This document shows, piece by piece, positions 31,232 through 43,131 of a stretch of DNA of 64,000 nucleotides (position 1 is its first letter; each line of letters begins with the position of its first letter). Made by a program: the position numbers and the translations under genes. The stretch is from Podocnemis expansa (lineage: Eukaryota > Chordata > Testudines > Podocnemididae): the NCBI GenBank assembly GCA_007922195.1, contig ML682224.1, positions 112,536 to 176,535 on the forward strand. Reading direction: 5' to 3'. The notes under the pieces are model-generated. The model saw only the letters and a program-made list of their open reading frames with translations. It was not told the origin of the DNA and did no database searches.

Positions 31232-31420
31232 TAGCACTTTCTATGTTGAGGGACCAACACCTGAGGAGCCAAAATTAATCCTGAAGTCCTCATGGGGATG
31301 GTAAAGACGACCATGTTCTGCAAGAGCTGTGAGCCATGTGGTCTTCCAGCTTCATCTTGGTCGACCAGTGCAACGTGGTCCTGGGGCTCCTGAAGCACAA
31401 GAAAGTGTGTTTTTCTTTTT
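31232..31420 (-). pseudogene. Paralogous ORF copy 1, upstream half
   Basis: The minus strand reads LVLQEPQDHVALVDQDEAGR and on to SGLILAPQVLVPQHRKC, ending at the Gmr1 target site. It resembles copy 2, where FLVLKAKDPLAHMQD and GLVLSPKVLASRRRKRC occupy the same order. The frame is open to about 31476, where a poly-T/TTTG tract intervenes. The other half is at 21537-21692. Confidence 0.5.
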
Positions 31421-31533
31421 TCTTTTTTTTTTTTCTGTTTGTTTGTTTGTTTGTTTAAGAGTTGTAAGCCCATCACCCTTTTGGCTTTTTAGAGCTATGT
31501 CAACCAGATCGCTTATTCTGCCCACTCATTTAC

Positions 31534-31968
31534 CTGAACCTCATCTTCTCCTTTCTCCTGCCCCGTTGGTGTCAGAGAGAGTCCTTCAGCTAGCTGCCTC
31601 AAGATCTCTGGGATTTGAGGGTCTGGGGTGTCAAATGAAGGCTGAGACAGGATCTCTGGGGTTTCAGAGTCCAGGGTGTCAAACAAAGGCTGAGCCAAAA
31701 GGCTCTCCTCCTCCAAACTGTTGCTGTCACAGCGCTTTCTGCGTCGGGAGGCCAACACCTTAGGAGACAAAACAAGTCCAAAAGGCCATGCAGGGGTGAT
31801 GCAGGGGTCAATTTTCCACACAAGCTCTGAACCACGCAGTCTTGCATGTGAGCCAGGGGGTCTTTGGCTTTCAAGACCAGAAACTCCTGTGGGGCAGCAC
31901 TCCCTGCCACCAACCGTCGAGGCCCACAGATCAGGTGCAGGGTTCCAATCATCCTGATTGGCCCACAT
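31534..31968 (-). pseudogene. Paralogous ORF copy 2, unknown function
   Basis: About 145 open codons. The C-terminal half contains two tandem units, QPLFDTLDSETPEILSQ and PSFDTPDPQIPEILRQ, then SLTPTGQEKGED and a plausible donor (GTAAATG, intron below 31534). Copy 1 has one such unit. The N-terminal half aligns with copy 1 only after a frame change (the best match lies in the neighbouring frame, 31599-31952). A basic stretch (SRRRKRC) could be a nuclear signal. No family is recognised. A cluster of CCAAT motifs lies immediately upstream. Confidence 0.45.
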
Positions 31969-32100
31969 GGCCCTGCTGGACCAATCTAAACCCTTTTCCT
32001 ATTGGCAGAGGAGCACACGGCCCTCTTCTGGGGAGGGCTGCCCCGCCATGTGCCTTTCTGGTGCCAATCCTGTTCTCGGGGCAAAACCCACTCCTATTGG
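31945..32100 (-). promoter_or_regulatory. Cluster of six CCAAT boxes in alternating orientation
   Basis: CCAAT/ATTGG occur at 31945, 31957, 31981, 32001, 32063 and 32096, three in each orientation. Part is a tandem duplication (CCTATTGGCAGAG at about 31998 and 32093). CCAAT clusters bind NF-Y and mark promoters or LTR enhancers. The position just upstream of the minus-strand ORF at 31968 suggests its promoter, but no TATA box was found. Confidence 0.45.
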
Positions 32101-32189
32101 CAGAGAGATCATGCCACCCACTTCTGCTCAGTTTGTCATCTTGAGCCAGAAGTCACAGCAAAGGGCTGGACCAGATATCAGGTGAGCAC

Positions 32190-34526
32190 TTTGTGTGGGA
32201 CTTCCAGTGGCCGGGGAGGCAAAAACGGATGTCAGGGGCTGGTTGGAGGGAGGAATTTCTGGTGAAAAAGCGGCATGGAAACAGTTGATTGAAGGTAGCC
32301 CCCTTGTACTACTGAGTCTTCCTGCTACCACTTATACTAAGGCAGGAGTTGGAGCATGCCCAGTACAGTCTAAAGGGACAGACTTCACCTTCCCATAATG
32401 AAGGGTCAGCTCCCTTGTCTCTCATGCAGGTTAGGTAGACCCCATCACTCAGGGACAGAGGGTACAAGGAAACCTCAACAGTAAAGTTGGGTGGCAAACA
32501 GTCTCTCTCTCCTCATATCTTAAAGATACAAAATTTGCCATCCCAAACTTTGACTGCAGACAAGGGCCATCCCAAGCCGCCCTCATTGTCTGGAGTCGGT
32601 GTTCAGTTTCTGTCTCTTTTGGGGCAGGAGAGGGGGTAAAACACACACACTCACAGCAAAACACCTTTCTAGCATTATTCCTCCTCTTTTGTGCTCCACT
32701 TTATTTCAGCAATTCACTCGCTAAAGTGATTCCCTAAGTTCCAGGTTCCACATTTTAGCTTCTCAGGCTCATGATGCAAACCCAGGCCTCCTCAGCCCAT
32801 TGTTCACCCCTCTCAATGAAAGTTCCACAGCTCTCCATTGAGGGCTTTGTGTTAGCTGAGTTCCAGCTTTTTCTGAGCTTTCAGGAGCAGCACCCTAACT
32901 AATCTTGAGGTGTTTATTGACTCACCTGTCCAGTCATCTGACCACACATTTAATCCTTCCTAGGTGTGTCTAATAACCCCAGACAGCCATCTGGGTCAGC
33001 TGGACATTGTTCTAATCACTCTACAAGCCTCCTGGTCCCAGACTCTAAGGAGCAGCAACCTAGGTTTCACCTATATTTTTGGTCTCTCAGACACTAACTA
33101 AGCTCTGGGACCATCTCCCTTTCACCCAAAGTCTATATTGACTTTTTCAGGCCTTAAAGGGCAAATACAGCATCATATACGCCTCCATGCTTAGTTGTTC
33201 CTTACACAAGACAGTTCCTTTGTATTCAACTCTTGGTCAAATTCTCCAGCCAAACAATCTCTTCTTCTACATATATCAGAAGGTCTAGCAAACCTTTGAA
33301 AATAGTCGGGCTTGCTAGTCATCAATGATAACAGCAAAACTGACAGTCCCAAAACAGCATGAGATAAATGAACCAATCTGACTCCAAATATAGTCATTCA
33401 TACTGAAGGCCATTATGATTCTTGGGTTAATGTTTTCATTTTGTAGTTTCCATGCCCCTCTCCATTGCGTGTGTGCATGTGACAATTAACTTTACAGCCG
33501 TTTAATAAGGTGATTTCTGCCCCCACTGCAAGAGCTCCCTCCCCTGCATCAATTTGTTCCTTGCACAAGAATTATTTCCAACTCTGAAGAAACCACAGCA
33601 GCAACTGGAGAAAAGAAAAAGCACTGAGAAGAAGCCAATAGTTTGCCTGCCAGAAGGGGCATGTGAACGTAAACCACAGCAGGTCTGACTACCTGGTTCC
33701 ATAATCCTGAGTCAGCCACAGAGGCACATGTAATGTGCTGCACTCCATGCCCCTCCCTCAAATAAAACCCCACACCCCTCTAATATGCTTTATGTCTCTT
33801 TCCTGTTCACCCTTACAACACAGTGGTGTGCTTTAATGCAAAATGTGTCATGTGCGGTATACGTTTAAATGCTCTTGTCTTGTTCTGCATTATAGTTATG
33901 GCAGCATATTTCCTGCACTTTCATGTATGTTCACAAACTTGCCCCCAGATGTATTTCACAGGGATCAAGTATGGCCAGCCAATCAGGACTGTAATAACAT
34001 ATCTGGAAGACATAGGGATAGGAATAGCACCTTGGCTCAAGAAATACAGATCCCCCTGCCCTTTCTGAAAAAGATAAATCATGTGACCAAAAGGAAGGAG
34101 AAAATGGGATTGAAGTGAGGAAAAAAGACTTGTTAAGCAGGTTAAGGACTGTTTTTGTTGTTGTTATTTGTTTGTTTCTTTGTGTGGTTATGTTTTTGTT
34201 TGTTTGTTTGGTTGGTTGGTTGTTTTTTTGGGGGGTAAGAGATGTCCATCTTTAAGGATGGGAGGAAGAAAAGAGAAGCTGCTACCTATCCACACAGTGA
34301 GGGGAACCTGGCCACAAACCATCAGTAGCCAGAGTATGTGAGTAAACTAGCAGTAGACTATAACAGTGAATTTCAGTTTAGAATGTGTTATCTTTTTTTG
34401 ATTGTGATAAACAATTTGATTATTGCATTGCTTTGCCATATACGCACTAAAGTCATGTTTCAATCAATAAACTAGAGTGGTTTTATCTAACCAATGTGGA
34501 CTTCAGAAAAAGAGTGCAAGTGTGCA
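32190..34526. other. Gene-free interval, unclassified
   Basis: About 2.3 kb with no coding signature, no clear transposon termini and only a TTTG-rich tract near 34150-34230. Confidence 0.4.
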
Positions 34527-34711
34527 TGTAGCTTAAGATTTTTGCCACCTCTTTAGTATTAAAATAAATCTAATCTAATAAAGGAACATAGGAGTAGGTG
34601 ATAGTGTAAGGCAATCCAACTGGTAAAAATCTTCATTAGAATAAGTAAGAATATAGTACAATACATATATGATTACTACTTCTTTCTTTAACAAGTGTTT
34701 TAGTATTCAAA

Positions 34712-35455
34712 TCATAGAATCATAGAATCATAGAGTTGGAAGGGACCTCATAGGTCATCTAGTCCAACCCCCTGCCAGAGGCAGGACCACTCCCACTTAA
34801 ACCATCCCAGTCAGGGTTTTGTCCAGCCGGGCCTTAAACACCTCTAAAGATGGAGACTCCACCACGTCCCTCGGCAGCTCATTCCAAGACTTCACCACTC
34901 TCCTGGTAAAAAAGTTTTTCCTAATATCCAGCCTCGACCTCCCTAACCGCAACTTGAGACCATTGCTCCTCGTTCTGTCCTCCGTTACTACCGAGAACAG
35001 TCGAGCTCCATCTTCCTTAGAGCATCCCTTCAAGTAGTTGAAGGTTGCTATCAAATCCCCCCTCAATCTTCTCTTCTGCAGACTAAATAAGCCTAATGCT
35101 TCCAGTCTTTCCCCATAGGGCTTGTGCTCTAGCCCTTTAATCATTTTGGTTGCCCTCCTCTGAACTCTCTCTAGCATGTCCCTGTCCTTTTTGTAGTGGG
35201 GAGCCCAAAACTGAACACAGTATTCTAGATGTGGCCTCACCAGTGCAGAATAGAGGGGAAGGATCACATCCCTTGATCTGCTGGTAATGCTTCTTTTGAT
35301 GCAGCCCAGTATGCCATTGGCCTTTTTGGCAGCAAGAGCACACTGCTGACTCATATCCAGCTTCCCATCCACCATGACCCCCAGGTTCTTTTCTACACTG
35401 CTGACAGTAAGTTAGATATGATCTCCCTCCATCTGGAGCATAAGAGATATACTGT
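34712..35455 (-). mobile_element. CR1 LINE, 5'-truncated
   Basis: On the minus strand it ends with the repeated ATTCTATGATTCTATGATT tail and GGTTGGACTAGATGACCTATG-type 3'UTR, both diagnostic of CR1. It encodes the C-terminal part of ORF2. It lies inside the LTR at 34527-37165 and is therefore younger. Confidence 0.9.
34797..35375 (-). CDS. CR1 ORF2 C-terminal domain (open 192 codons)
   Basis: Open frame to a natural stop near the 3'UTR. Recognisable segments are [60 protein letters not shown] and the final FKARLDKTL. These form the conserved region after the RT domain of CR1 elements. No stop or frameshift interrupts it, unlike nearly every other element here. The RT and endonuclease domains are lost by 5' truncation, so the fragment cannot move on its own. 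Upstream the frame opens again to about 35405 before a stop. Confidence 0.85.
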   Translation of the reverse strand: MVDGKLDMSQQCALAAKKANGILGCIKRSITSRSRDVILPLYSALVRPHLEYCVQFWAPHYKKDRDMLERVQRRATKMIKGLEHKPYGERLEALGLFSLQKRRLRGDLIATFNYLKGCSKEDGARLFSVVTEDRTRSNGLKLRLGRSRLDIRKNFFTRRVVKSWNELPRDVVESPSLEVFKARLDKTLTGMV

Positions 35456-37165
35456 CTGACCAAATAAAGACAAACCTAAAACCTTATAAGGCAAGTGGTG
35501 GAGAGTTTAAACTTTTGACTTCCCTCACTCTCCCTCCCATCAGATACCCTTAGCTCTCCTCCCACTGATTAGCTATTCATGTGCACTTTGATCTCTCTCA
35601 CTTCCCCCTCGCAGGTGGCTGATCAAGGACAGCTATGCTAGGGGTAAAAGGATGAAATCATCCTCTTTGTGATTGGTCAAGGGAATGTGAATAGGGGGTC
35701 TGAAATGTATAAAAGGAGCAGCAATTCAGCAGAACTTCAGAGATCTCTCCCACTCTTAATGGGTTCCACTGGCCTCTGGCTATGTTCCCATTGCATTAGG
35801 AGTCATACTCTCAGCTAACCCCAGAGAGAGTGGCAACATCTCTGGTGCATGAAGGGTACCCTAGCATCAGTTTCAGCTGACAACCTTGAGCTCTGCTCGA
35901 AAGTCCTGGGTAACATTCTCACACACAAGGGACATACTAACATCAATTTTGTCCTGAGCTCCGAGCACTGCTCTCTGTCAGAGGGTACAGCAGAGTGAAG
36001 TCTCTGCTGGTGGACCTTTGTGTCTCACCATCTCTAGCCAGAGTTTCCAGAGGGTACAACTGGGACCCCTTCCTAGTTGGGGGCCTTTGTGTCTCACCAT
36101 CTCTGGGACTGGTTGTGTGAAGGTTTTGGGTCCAAAGAGGCTGCATCAATCGGCTAACTGAGTCCCAAGTCAAGGTGCATGCTTCTTCACTCTAAAGAGG
36201 CTGTACCATTCAGCTAAATGAGTCCCGACTTAAGATGCATGCTTCTAAGGTTAAAGGGTCTGAGCCAAGTGGCTAACTGAGTCCCACCGTAAGGTTCAGA
36301 CTCCTGAAGCTCTCACTCTCTGCTCACACTGGAAGGCCGTCTCCAAGACCACCAGCACAGCAGAAAACCCTGTGCAATAGATGTGAAGTGGTAACTTCAG
36401 CTGTGAGCATGATAGAACCTTCGGAAGTGTAGTGACCCTGCAGAGCCACCATCTCACCAGTTGCTGAGGTGAGTGGGTGGGTGAGAGGGAGAGAGAGGGA
36501 GCAGAATCAGAGAAGGGAACAGAGACCAAAGGCAAAGATTAGATCGGACTTCTGGTAAGGGAAAAGGGTCCCTGGGGAGGGTACGGAACCAAAAGATCAC
36601 TGGCTAGAGTCCTAAGTTAAAAGCTATGCTTAGAAGCTAACAAGCCATTTATAAGCACTAGCCACTGACACGGGTCTGATCCATACAAAAGTAGTCCATG
36701 ACATGAGATAAAACAGTGGGGAAGAGCTTATAATGAGTAATCCTCATTGTGTTAGAGAAAAAGTCTAAGAGCTGAGATCTCCCCATTCTGTAAATGACTG
36801 ATCGCCACTTATCAAATGCTATAGCTTATAAATCCATATATGTTTAACTGTTATGAGTGTAACTGTTCTAGTGTTCAGTGTAAGTGTATTACTGTTAAGC
36901 TATGTATGTTACTTTTAAGTCTAAGTAGCATAGTCTTTGTTAAGTTGTGTAATAAGTATTGTAATAAACTTATCACCTGTTTTCCGTTGCATTCTGAGTC
37001 CTGAGTCTTTTATTGCTCCCTATACCTGTTCTTGATCGGCGGGCTCTAGCCATATTTCTCACTGGGCACCGTTTGAGCAGCAATGGTCCCACCCCAGTTA
37101 TCCCAGTGGTGTATGTTAAAGAATCAGGCTGCTGGGCAGCCTGGGGGTTGAGTTCTGGGGTAACA

Positions 37166-40100
37166 TACATACCTAAGTTAGAGCAGAGGCTAAATACGTA
37201 TCAGTTTCTTTGTCAAACTAATGGACCAGAATAAATAAACTTCCCGTGATAGGGAAGGGTCCTGATCCTTGCAAGACAGAGGCTCCCAGGATTGCATCTG
37301 ATGGCCAGGGGTGCAAGCTAGGGAACCACCCCATAAATGGTAAGTGTGAGGCACAGTTACACTGCCTAGGACTGATTATAGGCAGGAGGCTGGTGCAAGC
37401 TGCCCAAGGAATAAGGTTTCAACTAGCAAGGTGTAATGCTGAGAAAGGGGTCTACTGTGCAGGGATGAGCCATGTGTGACATTGTCCAGTGTACAGCCTG
37501 GACTGTTGAACATTTTAGGGTTCTCAATTCTCCAAACTGGGGTACTTTTTGGTCTGCTGCATGAGGGTCATCACTTTTGGTCTGCTCACACACAGGCTGC
37601 AGGATATAAATGACTCCTAGCTGTACTATACAAGTGCACTGGGCAGCCACTCCATAATTACACTGCCAAGCAACAGCAGCATATTTCCAAACCTAGACTT
37701 TGCCGCAGAAATGTGTGTCTTGTTTGGCCCAGACTGGTCCTGGACAACACAAATTCAAGAAGTGTTATTTTATTAATAGAAATTGATACACACCCAATCT
37801 TGTTATTGCAAGTGGAGTTTCTTAAACACTTCAACCCCAAGATGCTAGTCTAGATAAACAAAATAACAAGATTGTTAAGAGGAAAGAAAGTAGATTTTTT
37901 TTTGAGTGAGCACAAGTAATGAGGTATGAAAAAATGAAGTTTTAACAAAGAAATAAAAGGTGAAATAGAACTAATACCTAATTTGATAAGTGCAGTGATT
38001 TCAAAGCAAACATCTCTCCCACCACCTCTTTGCTTTCTTAATGACAGAATTCCTTTCTTTGAGCATGCTTCCCCAGTTCTGTAATGTTTCTTCTGTCCTT
38101 CAAGTCTTGTCCATGGCATGAGTAGAGATGAAGTGAGAGATATTTTAGGGTATCTATTCCCCTTTTTCACAGTTCTCTTTTTCCTCTGGAAACCATTTCC
38201 AGCTGGGCATCAGGAAACAAGAAGTCTGCAGAGAGAGGACCTGCCAGTGGTTGTTTTAACAAAATGTAGATTTCTCACTCACACTCTTTCTCCTGCCAAA
38301 GAATGGTGTCTCAGCCAGGAAACAACTGATCTTGTTGACAATTGGCTGGGGCATCTATTTGACTTTAGTTTTCATGGAACAAACCAGTTTGTTCCTGCTT
38401 TTCTCAGCTTGGAACATGTCTCACCCCTGTAATGAGTAGAATTGCATAATTTTATATACAATATTGTCATATATACTTCACCAGAACAATAATGGTCAGC
38501 AAATTATGAGTTTTCAAATGTCATCTTGTGAGGTGCAACTTGTAGAAAAAGTGTGATAATTTTGTCAAAATGGTGAATGTAAGAACACAGACTATCATAG
38601 CGTGTGATGTAGTGCTAGAATAAAAGGGTGAGGGATTTTTATTAAGAAAAGTTTATACTGTTATATTACAGCTGTCACACTGAATGTTGTCAATTTAGCA
38701 GAAGTTTTAGGAGATTATGTGATTTGGAGACTTTATGAAGAGTTTAGGACACAAATTGCTGCCTGTTCCTTCTTTAGCACACTCACTATCTTATTGTCCA
38801 ACCAAACAATGTTATTAAGACACTTAACAGACTAAAACAAAAAAAGAAAAAAGAAACACGAATAAATATAGTCATGGTAGATGTACAACTGTGTATTCTC
38901 AAGTTACTTCATACTGGTTATTGGTCATTAGTTAAGTGACGGTGTGTGCAGGACAGTGTAAGGTAAACAGCAGAGATTGGTGCAATCTTCTGAAATCTGA
39001 ACTTTGCCGTCAGTGTCTTTACTGTCAAAAAAGGGTAGTAGAAGTGTTCCCTCTAATCTCCTGGCCCCAGCACAAAGTGTTGCGTATATAGCATATGGTT
39101 GAACAGTCTGAGCAGGTTCTCTGAGGGTAGATGGATACATCTGTCCATTCCGTGTCACACAGTTGTCCATGACCACCCAGTTGATAGGTTTCCCAGAACC
39201 TGCTCTGGCAGGGTGTGGTGGCCTGGGGAATATTGCATCCTTGGAGCTGAAGTTTTACGTGTGGATCTGATTCTGTACTGGACTATACACTGGTATTAGA
39301 GGCAGGGGTTATATCCAGTCATGACCAGGGCTGTTAGCTCCTCTAACAGTAACTGGTTCTGGTCCTATTTCTCCTGAAATCCTTGAGGAACAGTCAGTCT
39401 CCTTCTGCTGCATGTCTCATTCCTCCTTCACATTCTGGAACTCTAGGAGTCATGAGTGTGGAAGAGCATGGTTCTGAACATCTCATTCCTGGCCATCTTC
39501 CTTTTCTGTTGCTGCCTGAGGGTCCTGTCCTGAAGGGATGTGTCCAGCTGAGGTGGAGGTGCCAGCCAAGAGCATGACAGAGTCTATTATTGTTTTACCC
39601 AAGAGGGGAAAAAGAATCCCAACAAAGTTCATCTGAGCATACCAGGTTGATCAGAATTATCAGCTGACCTCCTGTACATCTCTGAAATCAGCAGGCTGCG
39701 TTACACAGCACTTCTCTGCTCCCCACCCCCATCCCCCTCCAGGCACCACACAGGGACAAAGCAAAAGTGTGAACAGGCTGGATCAAAACAGTCTTGTCAG
39801 CTGCCACCCTTATATGCCAAAGATCCAGCATGTCACTATCTCTCCTATCACTTCACAAATGTTCTAGCAGTAACCCCCTCAGTGAGCAAACACCACAGGA
39901 TATTGGGCATTACAGTGATCTTTGGCTAGGGAAAAACAGTGTTGCCACCGAGCCACATAGGACAGCCAAGAACACAAAAGAATAAATGAAGTTTGGAGAG
40001 ACAGTCTAGATTACCAGCTAGATTACAAAAGTTATTTCATTGCCAGGTATCATACAATACAGCACTCAACCCACCTTCAGGAGATCTCCTGGTGGTAGTA

Positions 40101-40501
40101 CTGGGGAATATGCTCAAGGGCTCCTCCTGCTGGTGGTCTGTGTGCCACATCTTTCCATGTTAGTCTCCTGTCCCAAGTCCTCTTCTGGGACCTTAGCCCT
40201 CTAATGGAGCCAAAGTCTGTCCTTCCTAGGGTACAGTGCTAGGTCCAGCAACAGTGCCCTAGCTGGAGTGCTGAGGGAGTGAGGTGGGACCTGTGTTCAC
40301 TCACTTCTCTGGTCCACAGCCTAGGGATAATGGATGTCTCAACTGAGCCCTTTTGCCTCCCTCTAGTCACTGCATGACTGGCAATTCCCTGGGCTGCTTT
40401 CCCCACAGTCCCCAGTCGTTTATGGTTGGTCACCATGCTGGAGTCCAGCCACCCTCTGCTCCTGTCTCCCTGCTTCTGGACCACTGTTCCAACAACTCCC
40501 A
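37166..40501. other. Gene-free interval, unclassified
   Basis: About 3.3 kb. No coding signature and no paired transposon termini recognised. A poly-A/T-rich segment (37850-37950) and scattered short open frames are seen. Confidence 0.4.
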
Positions 40502-40782
40502 GGGTATGTCTACACATCTCTTTTATTTCAAAATAACACAGCTTATTTCAAAATAAAAGAGATTAAGTCCACACAACGTTTTCTTATTTTGAAATGACGG
40601 ATCCTGCCAGTCGTTTTGAAATAACACCATTTGGATGTTTTATTTCAAAATAACCGTTATTTTAAAATAAAGCATTTTGACCTTATTCCCATGGGTGCTG
40701 TGCACCCACGGGAAGAAGGAAGTGCTGTCTCCTGCCAGCGTGCTGAGAGGCTTCCAGAGCCATGTGAGCACATGGCTCTGGA

Positions 40783-41178
40783 GGCTCCGAGGGGAGACGG
40801 TGTGCCCCTGTCTGGAGCACTGAGGAAGCCCAGCTGCTCCTTGCCATCTGGAGCAGGCAGGACATCCTTTCCCAGTTCTGTGCTAGCCACCGGGACCGGG
40901 ACATTTATGCCAACATTGCAGCGGATCTGTCCACCCACAGCCAGAAGGGCACCACTGACCAGGTGTGCTCCAAGATTAAGGCCCTGAGGCAGGACCATGC
41001 TTGGACCAGGGAGGCACGCGAGCTCCAGGGGGCAGGTAGCACTGCTACCTGCCCTTTCTACGAGGAGCTGCATGCCTTCTTGGGGGCTGAGCCCAGTGGC
41101 CTGCCAGCCAGGGCGGTCGATACTGGCCACTGCCCCAGCACCTCCTCAGGCCCGGATGAAGCAGACACCAGCTCCTAG
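40783..41178 (+). pseudogene. Harbinger Myb/SANT-like DNA-binding protein, N-terminal domain
   Basis: The frame reads CAPVWSTEEAQLLLAIW, then DIYANIAADLSTHS, DQVCSKIKALRQDHAWTREA and CPFYEELHAFLG. These are the three-helix Myb/SANT-like (MSANTD-type) signature with its spaced Trp residues, known as the second Harbinger protein that brings the transposase to the ends. An in-frame TGA (about 40763) lies upstream and a TAG at 41176-41178 ends the open part. The frame continues after the TAG with EYNTDYGMSRW, then a GTGAGT donor-like site at about 41380, so the original protein was longer, possibly spliced. Confidence 0.7.
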
Positions 41179-41749
41179 GTGTTGCTGGACATTGGGCAGC
41201 CTCCTATTCTGCCACCACCAGCAGCAGAGGCTGCGCTGGGGACTCTGGAGCTCTTCTCTGCCACCCATGAGGACAGCGCCTGCATCAAGGAGAAGCACCG
41301 GCCTCCCAACTTGCCAACCCTGGGGGAGTACAATACGGACTACGGGATGTCCCGGTGGACATCTGGAGCCCCTGTTGGTGAGTCTTCCCGTTCCATACAA
41401 GCATGCAGGGCTATGTCTGCCCAGGTCATGGGCAGCGAGGGGGTCCAGCACAGAGACAGGCAGGGCACAGGACCGGGGGCGGGGGTAGAGGCCCTCCCAT
41501 GTCCATGGGTGCCTGAGAGACATGTGGCACCAGGGTGACAGGCCCCTGCATGCCTTGGTGTGGTTAACACTGGATGGGTGTGAAAGATGCAGCTGCATCT
41601 TGGGCAGCGTGCACAGCATACAGACCAGACTACTGGCAAGTGGCCTTGGGAGACTCCCCAGAGTAACTCTTCTGGGTGAGTCCAGCTAACCACTGTAGGC
41701 ACCACTAGGCCATGTGTCCCTCTGGGGCAATGTCCCACAGGACCCAGAT

Positions 41750-42345
41750 CCAGATTCCTGCTGACAGTGAGGGAAGTGCTGTGTGCTGCAGACAGGCTGC
41801 ACACTGCCAAGGCCAGCAGGCAGCAGGCTCCAACCCTGTTTTATGCTTCCCTCCAGCAGTTTCATGCCACTGGTAGCCATCCACCACGGAGCCAACCAGG
41901 CACCCCCAGAGCCAGGAGGAGGAAGAAGGGCCCCCAGACACGGGGGGAAGTCCTGGCCAGCCTAGAGGACTTAGGCGAATGCGCCAAAGCATCCACCCAG
42001 GCCTGACGGTGACAGCAGGCCACCTGCCAGGATGCCGCCTTCCACCTGCTGTGCCAAAGGGCCGCCACTGATGACTGCCTGGTGGCTGCGTTCAAGAGGC
42101 AGGCCATGGCCATGGAGCAGCAGGCTATGGCCATGGAGCATCAGGCCACAGCCATGGATCACCCCGGCACAGCTCTGGAGGATGCAGCCACCAGTCTGCG
42201 CTGCATTGCAGACAACACCGCCCCACCAGCAGCTGGCAGAGCACCTCCTCAGGGCACTCCTCCAAGGTGGCCCCAGGCCCGAGGTGACCACGAGCAGGGC
42301 CATGGCAGACCCCCTTGCCAGGACCTCCACCAAGGCGCTGCTTGA
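41750..42345 (+). pseudogene. Harbinger Myb-like protein, C-terminal region
   Basis: After a possible acceptor (CTGCTGACAG near 41766) the frame recovers a Q-rich segment, a basic stretch (PRARRRKKG) and a helical repeat-like region (AFKRQAMAMEQQAMAMEHQATAMD, about 42090-42160). This is typical of the oligomerising C-terminus of these proteins. A frameshift lies near 42010. The AATAAA at 42482 is a plausible polyadenylation signal. Confidence 0.5.
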
Positions 42346-42481
42346 GAACTCCTCTCCCTCCAGTGACCCCCACCTTTATCCCATCTCCCAGTTGAAGGCC
42401 CTCCCCCCAGTCACACCGCACATTTCCACATCCCTTAACCCTCTCCAGCCCTTTCTTGCCCCAATCACACTGTTATGTTAA

Positions 42482-42527
42482 AATAAACAGTTCACAACTG
42501 ATATTAGTGAGTGTGTCTTGTTTTATT
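42482..42527. terminator. Convergent polyadenylation signals of the two Harbinger genes
   Basis: AATAAA on the plus strand (42482-42487) serves the Myb-like gene. AATAAA on the minus strand (42527-42522) lies just inside the 3' end of the transposase gene. The two genes meet tail to tail within about 45 bases. Confidence 0.5.
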
Positions 42528-42868
42528 AGGTGTACTTCACAGTGCGGGTGGATGGATGGGGGCTGGCTGAGGTAGGAGCGGGGAGAGGGTGGTGTGTGGT
42601 GGGCAGGCCTGGCCCTCGGAGGTCATACTCTGTGGCAAACTTGTTTGTGAGTGTGTCACATGCTGTGACAGTCCTTCTTGATGCCCACTCCTGTGGGGGC
42701 ACAGGTGCCGGCGGCTCGTATTGGCCCCCAATGAGCTGGGTCTCGGCCTCCCAGGCAGCAGCAATGGGCTCACCCCACAGCTCGCAGAAATTGTGCATGG
42801 CCACGCACACGCTGATGACCTCCGACGTAGTCTCCTCCCCAAGGTGGAAGCGGATAAGGAGGCACCTC
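42526..42868 (-). pseudogene. Harbinger transposase, C-terminal end
   Basis: The minus strand reads CLLIRFHLGEET then VISVCVAMHNFCEL, the conserved C-terminal block of HARBI1-like (DDE_4) transposases (usual form ...AC-VLHN-CE). It continues from the block at 44582 (FGQLKARW) across the LTR insertion: at 42868/44582 the codons ARW and RCLL meet exactly once one copy of the target duplication is removed. The frame is open for about 95 codons after CVAMHN. This is one half of a split gene. Confidence 0.8.
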
Positions 42869-43076
42869 TGTAGCCTGAGATTTTTGCCATCTCTTTAGTA
42901 TCACAGAGAAACAAACAAATAAATAAAAATAATAAAAAATATAAGGACACATATGGGTAGAAAATAGTAAGGCAATTTAGCAGAAGTTTTATGGCAAAGC
43001 TGGAAAACAGCACATTATGCAGTAATTAATGGTAAAGAATTCATAAATCAATCATTTATTAGTGTTTTAAAAATAA

Positions 43077-43131
<55 letters not shown>

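Larger units (their letters stand above)
34527..37165 (+). repeat. Solo LTR, family P copy 1 (interrupted by CR1)
   Basis: It begins TGTAGCTTAAGATTTTTGCC and ends TTCTGGGGTAACA. The copy at 42869-44581 begins and ends the same way and aligns through CTCTCCCACTC-TTA-TGGGTTCCACTGG. A TATAAAAGG box at about 35709 and AATAAA at about 36963 mark promoter and polyadenylation positions. A CR1 copy of about 745 bp sits inside at 34712-35455. The flanks TGCA and TACA may be a diverged 4-bp target duplication. Confidence 0.7.
40502..42868 (+). mobile_element. PIF/Harbinger element, left part (rest at 44582-45060)
   Basis: The left terminus GGTATGTCTACACATC is followed by repeated TTATTTCAAAATAA motifs, like other Harbinger ends here. 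The interior has a Myb/SANT-like gene on the plus strand and a transposase on the minus strand, the two-gene layout of Harbinger. An LTR inserted at 42869 splits the transposase, and the element resumes at 44582. No right terminus with the matching inverted repeat was found near 45060, so the element is truncated there. Confidence 0.75.

Noticed and set aside
40631..41130. Open frames of 118-157 codons on both strands at the Harbinger Myb-like gene
   Set aside because: The Myb/SANT signature lies in a different frame; these are shadows.
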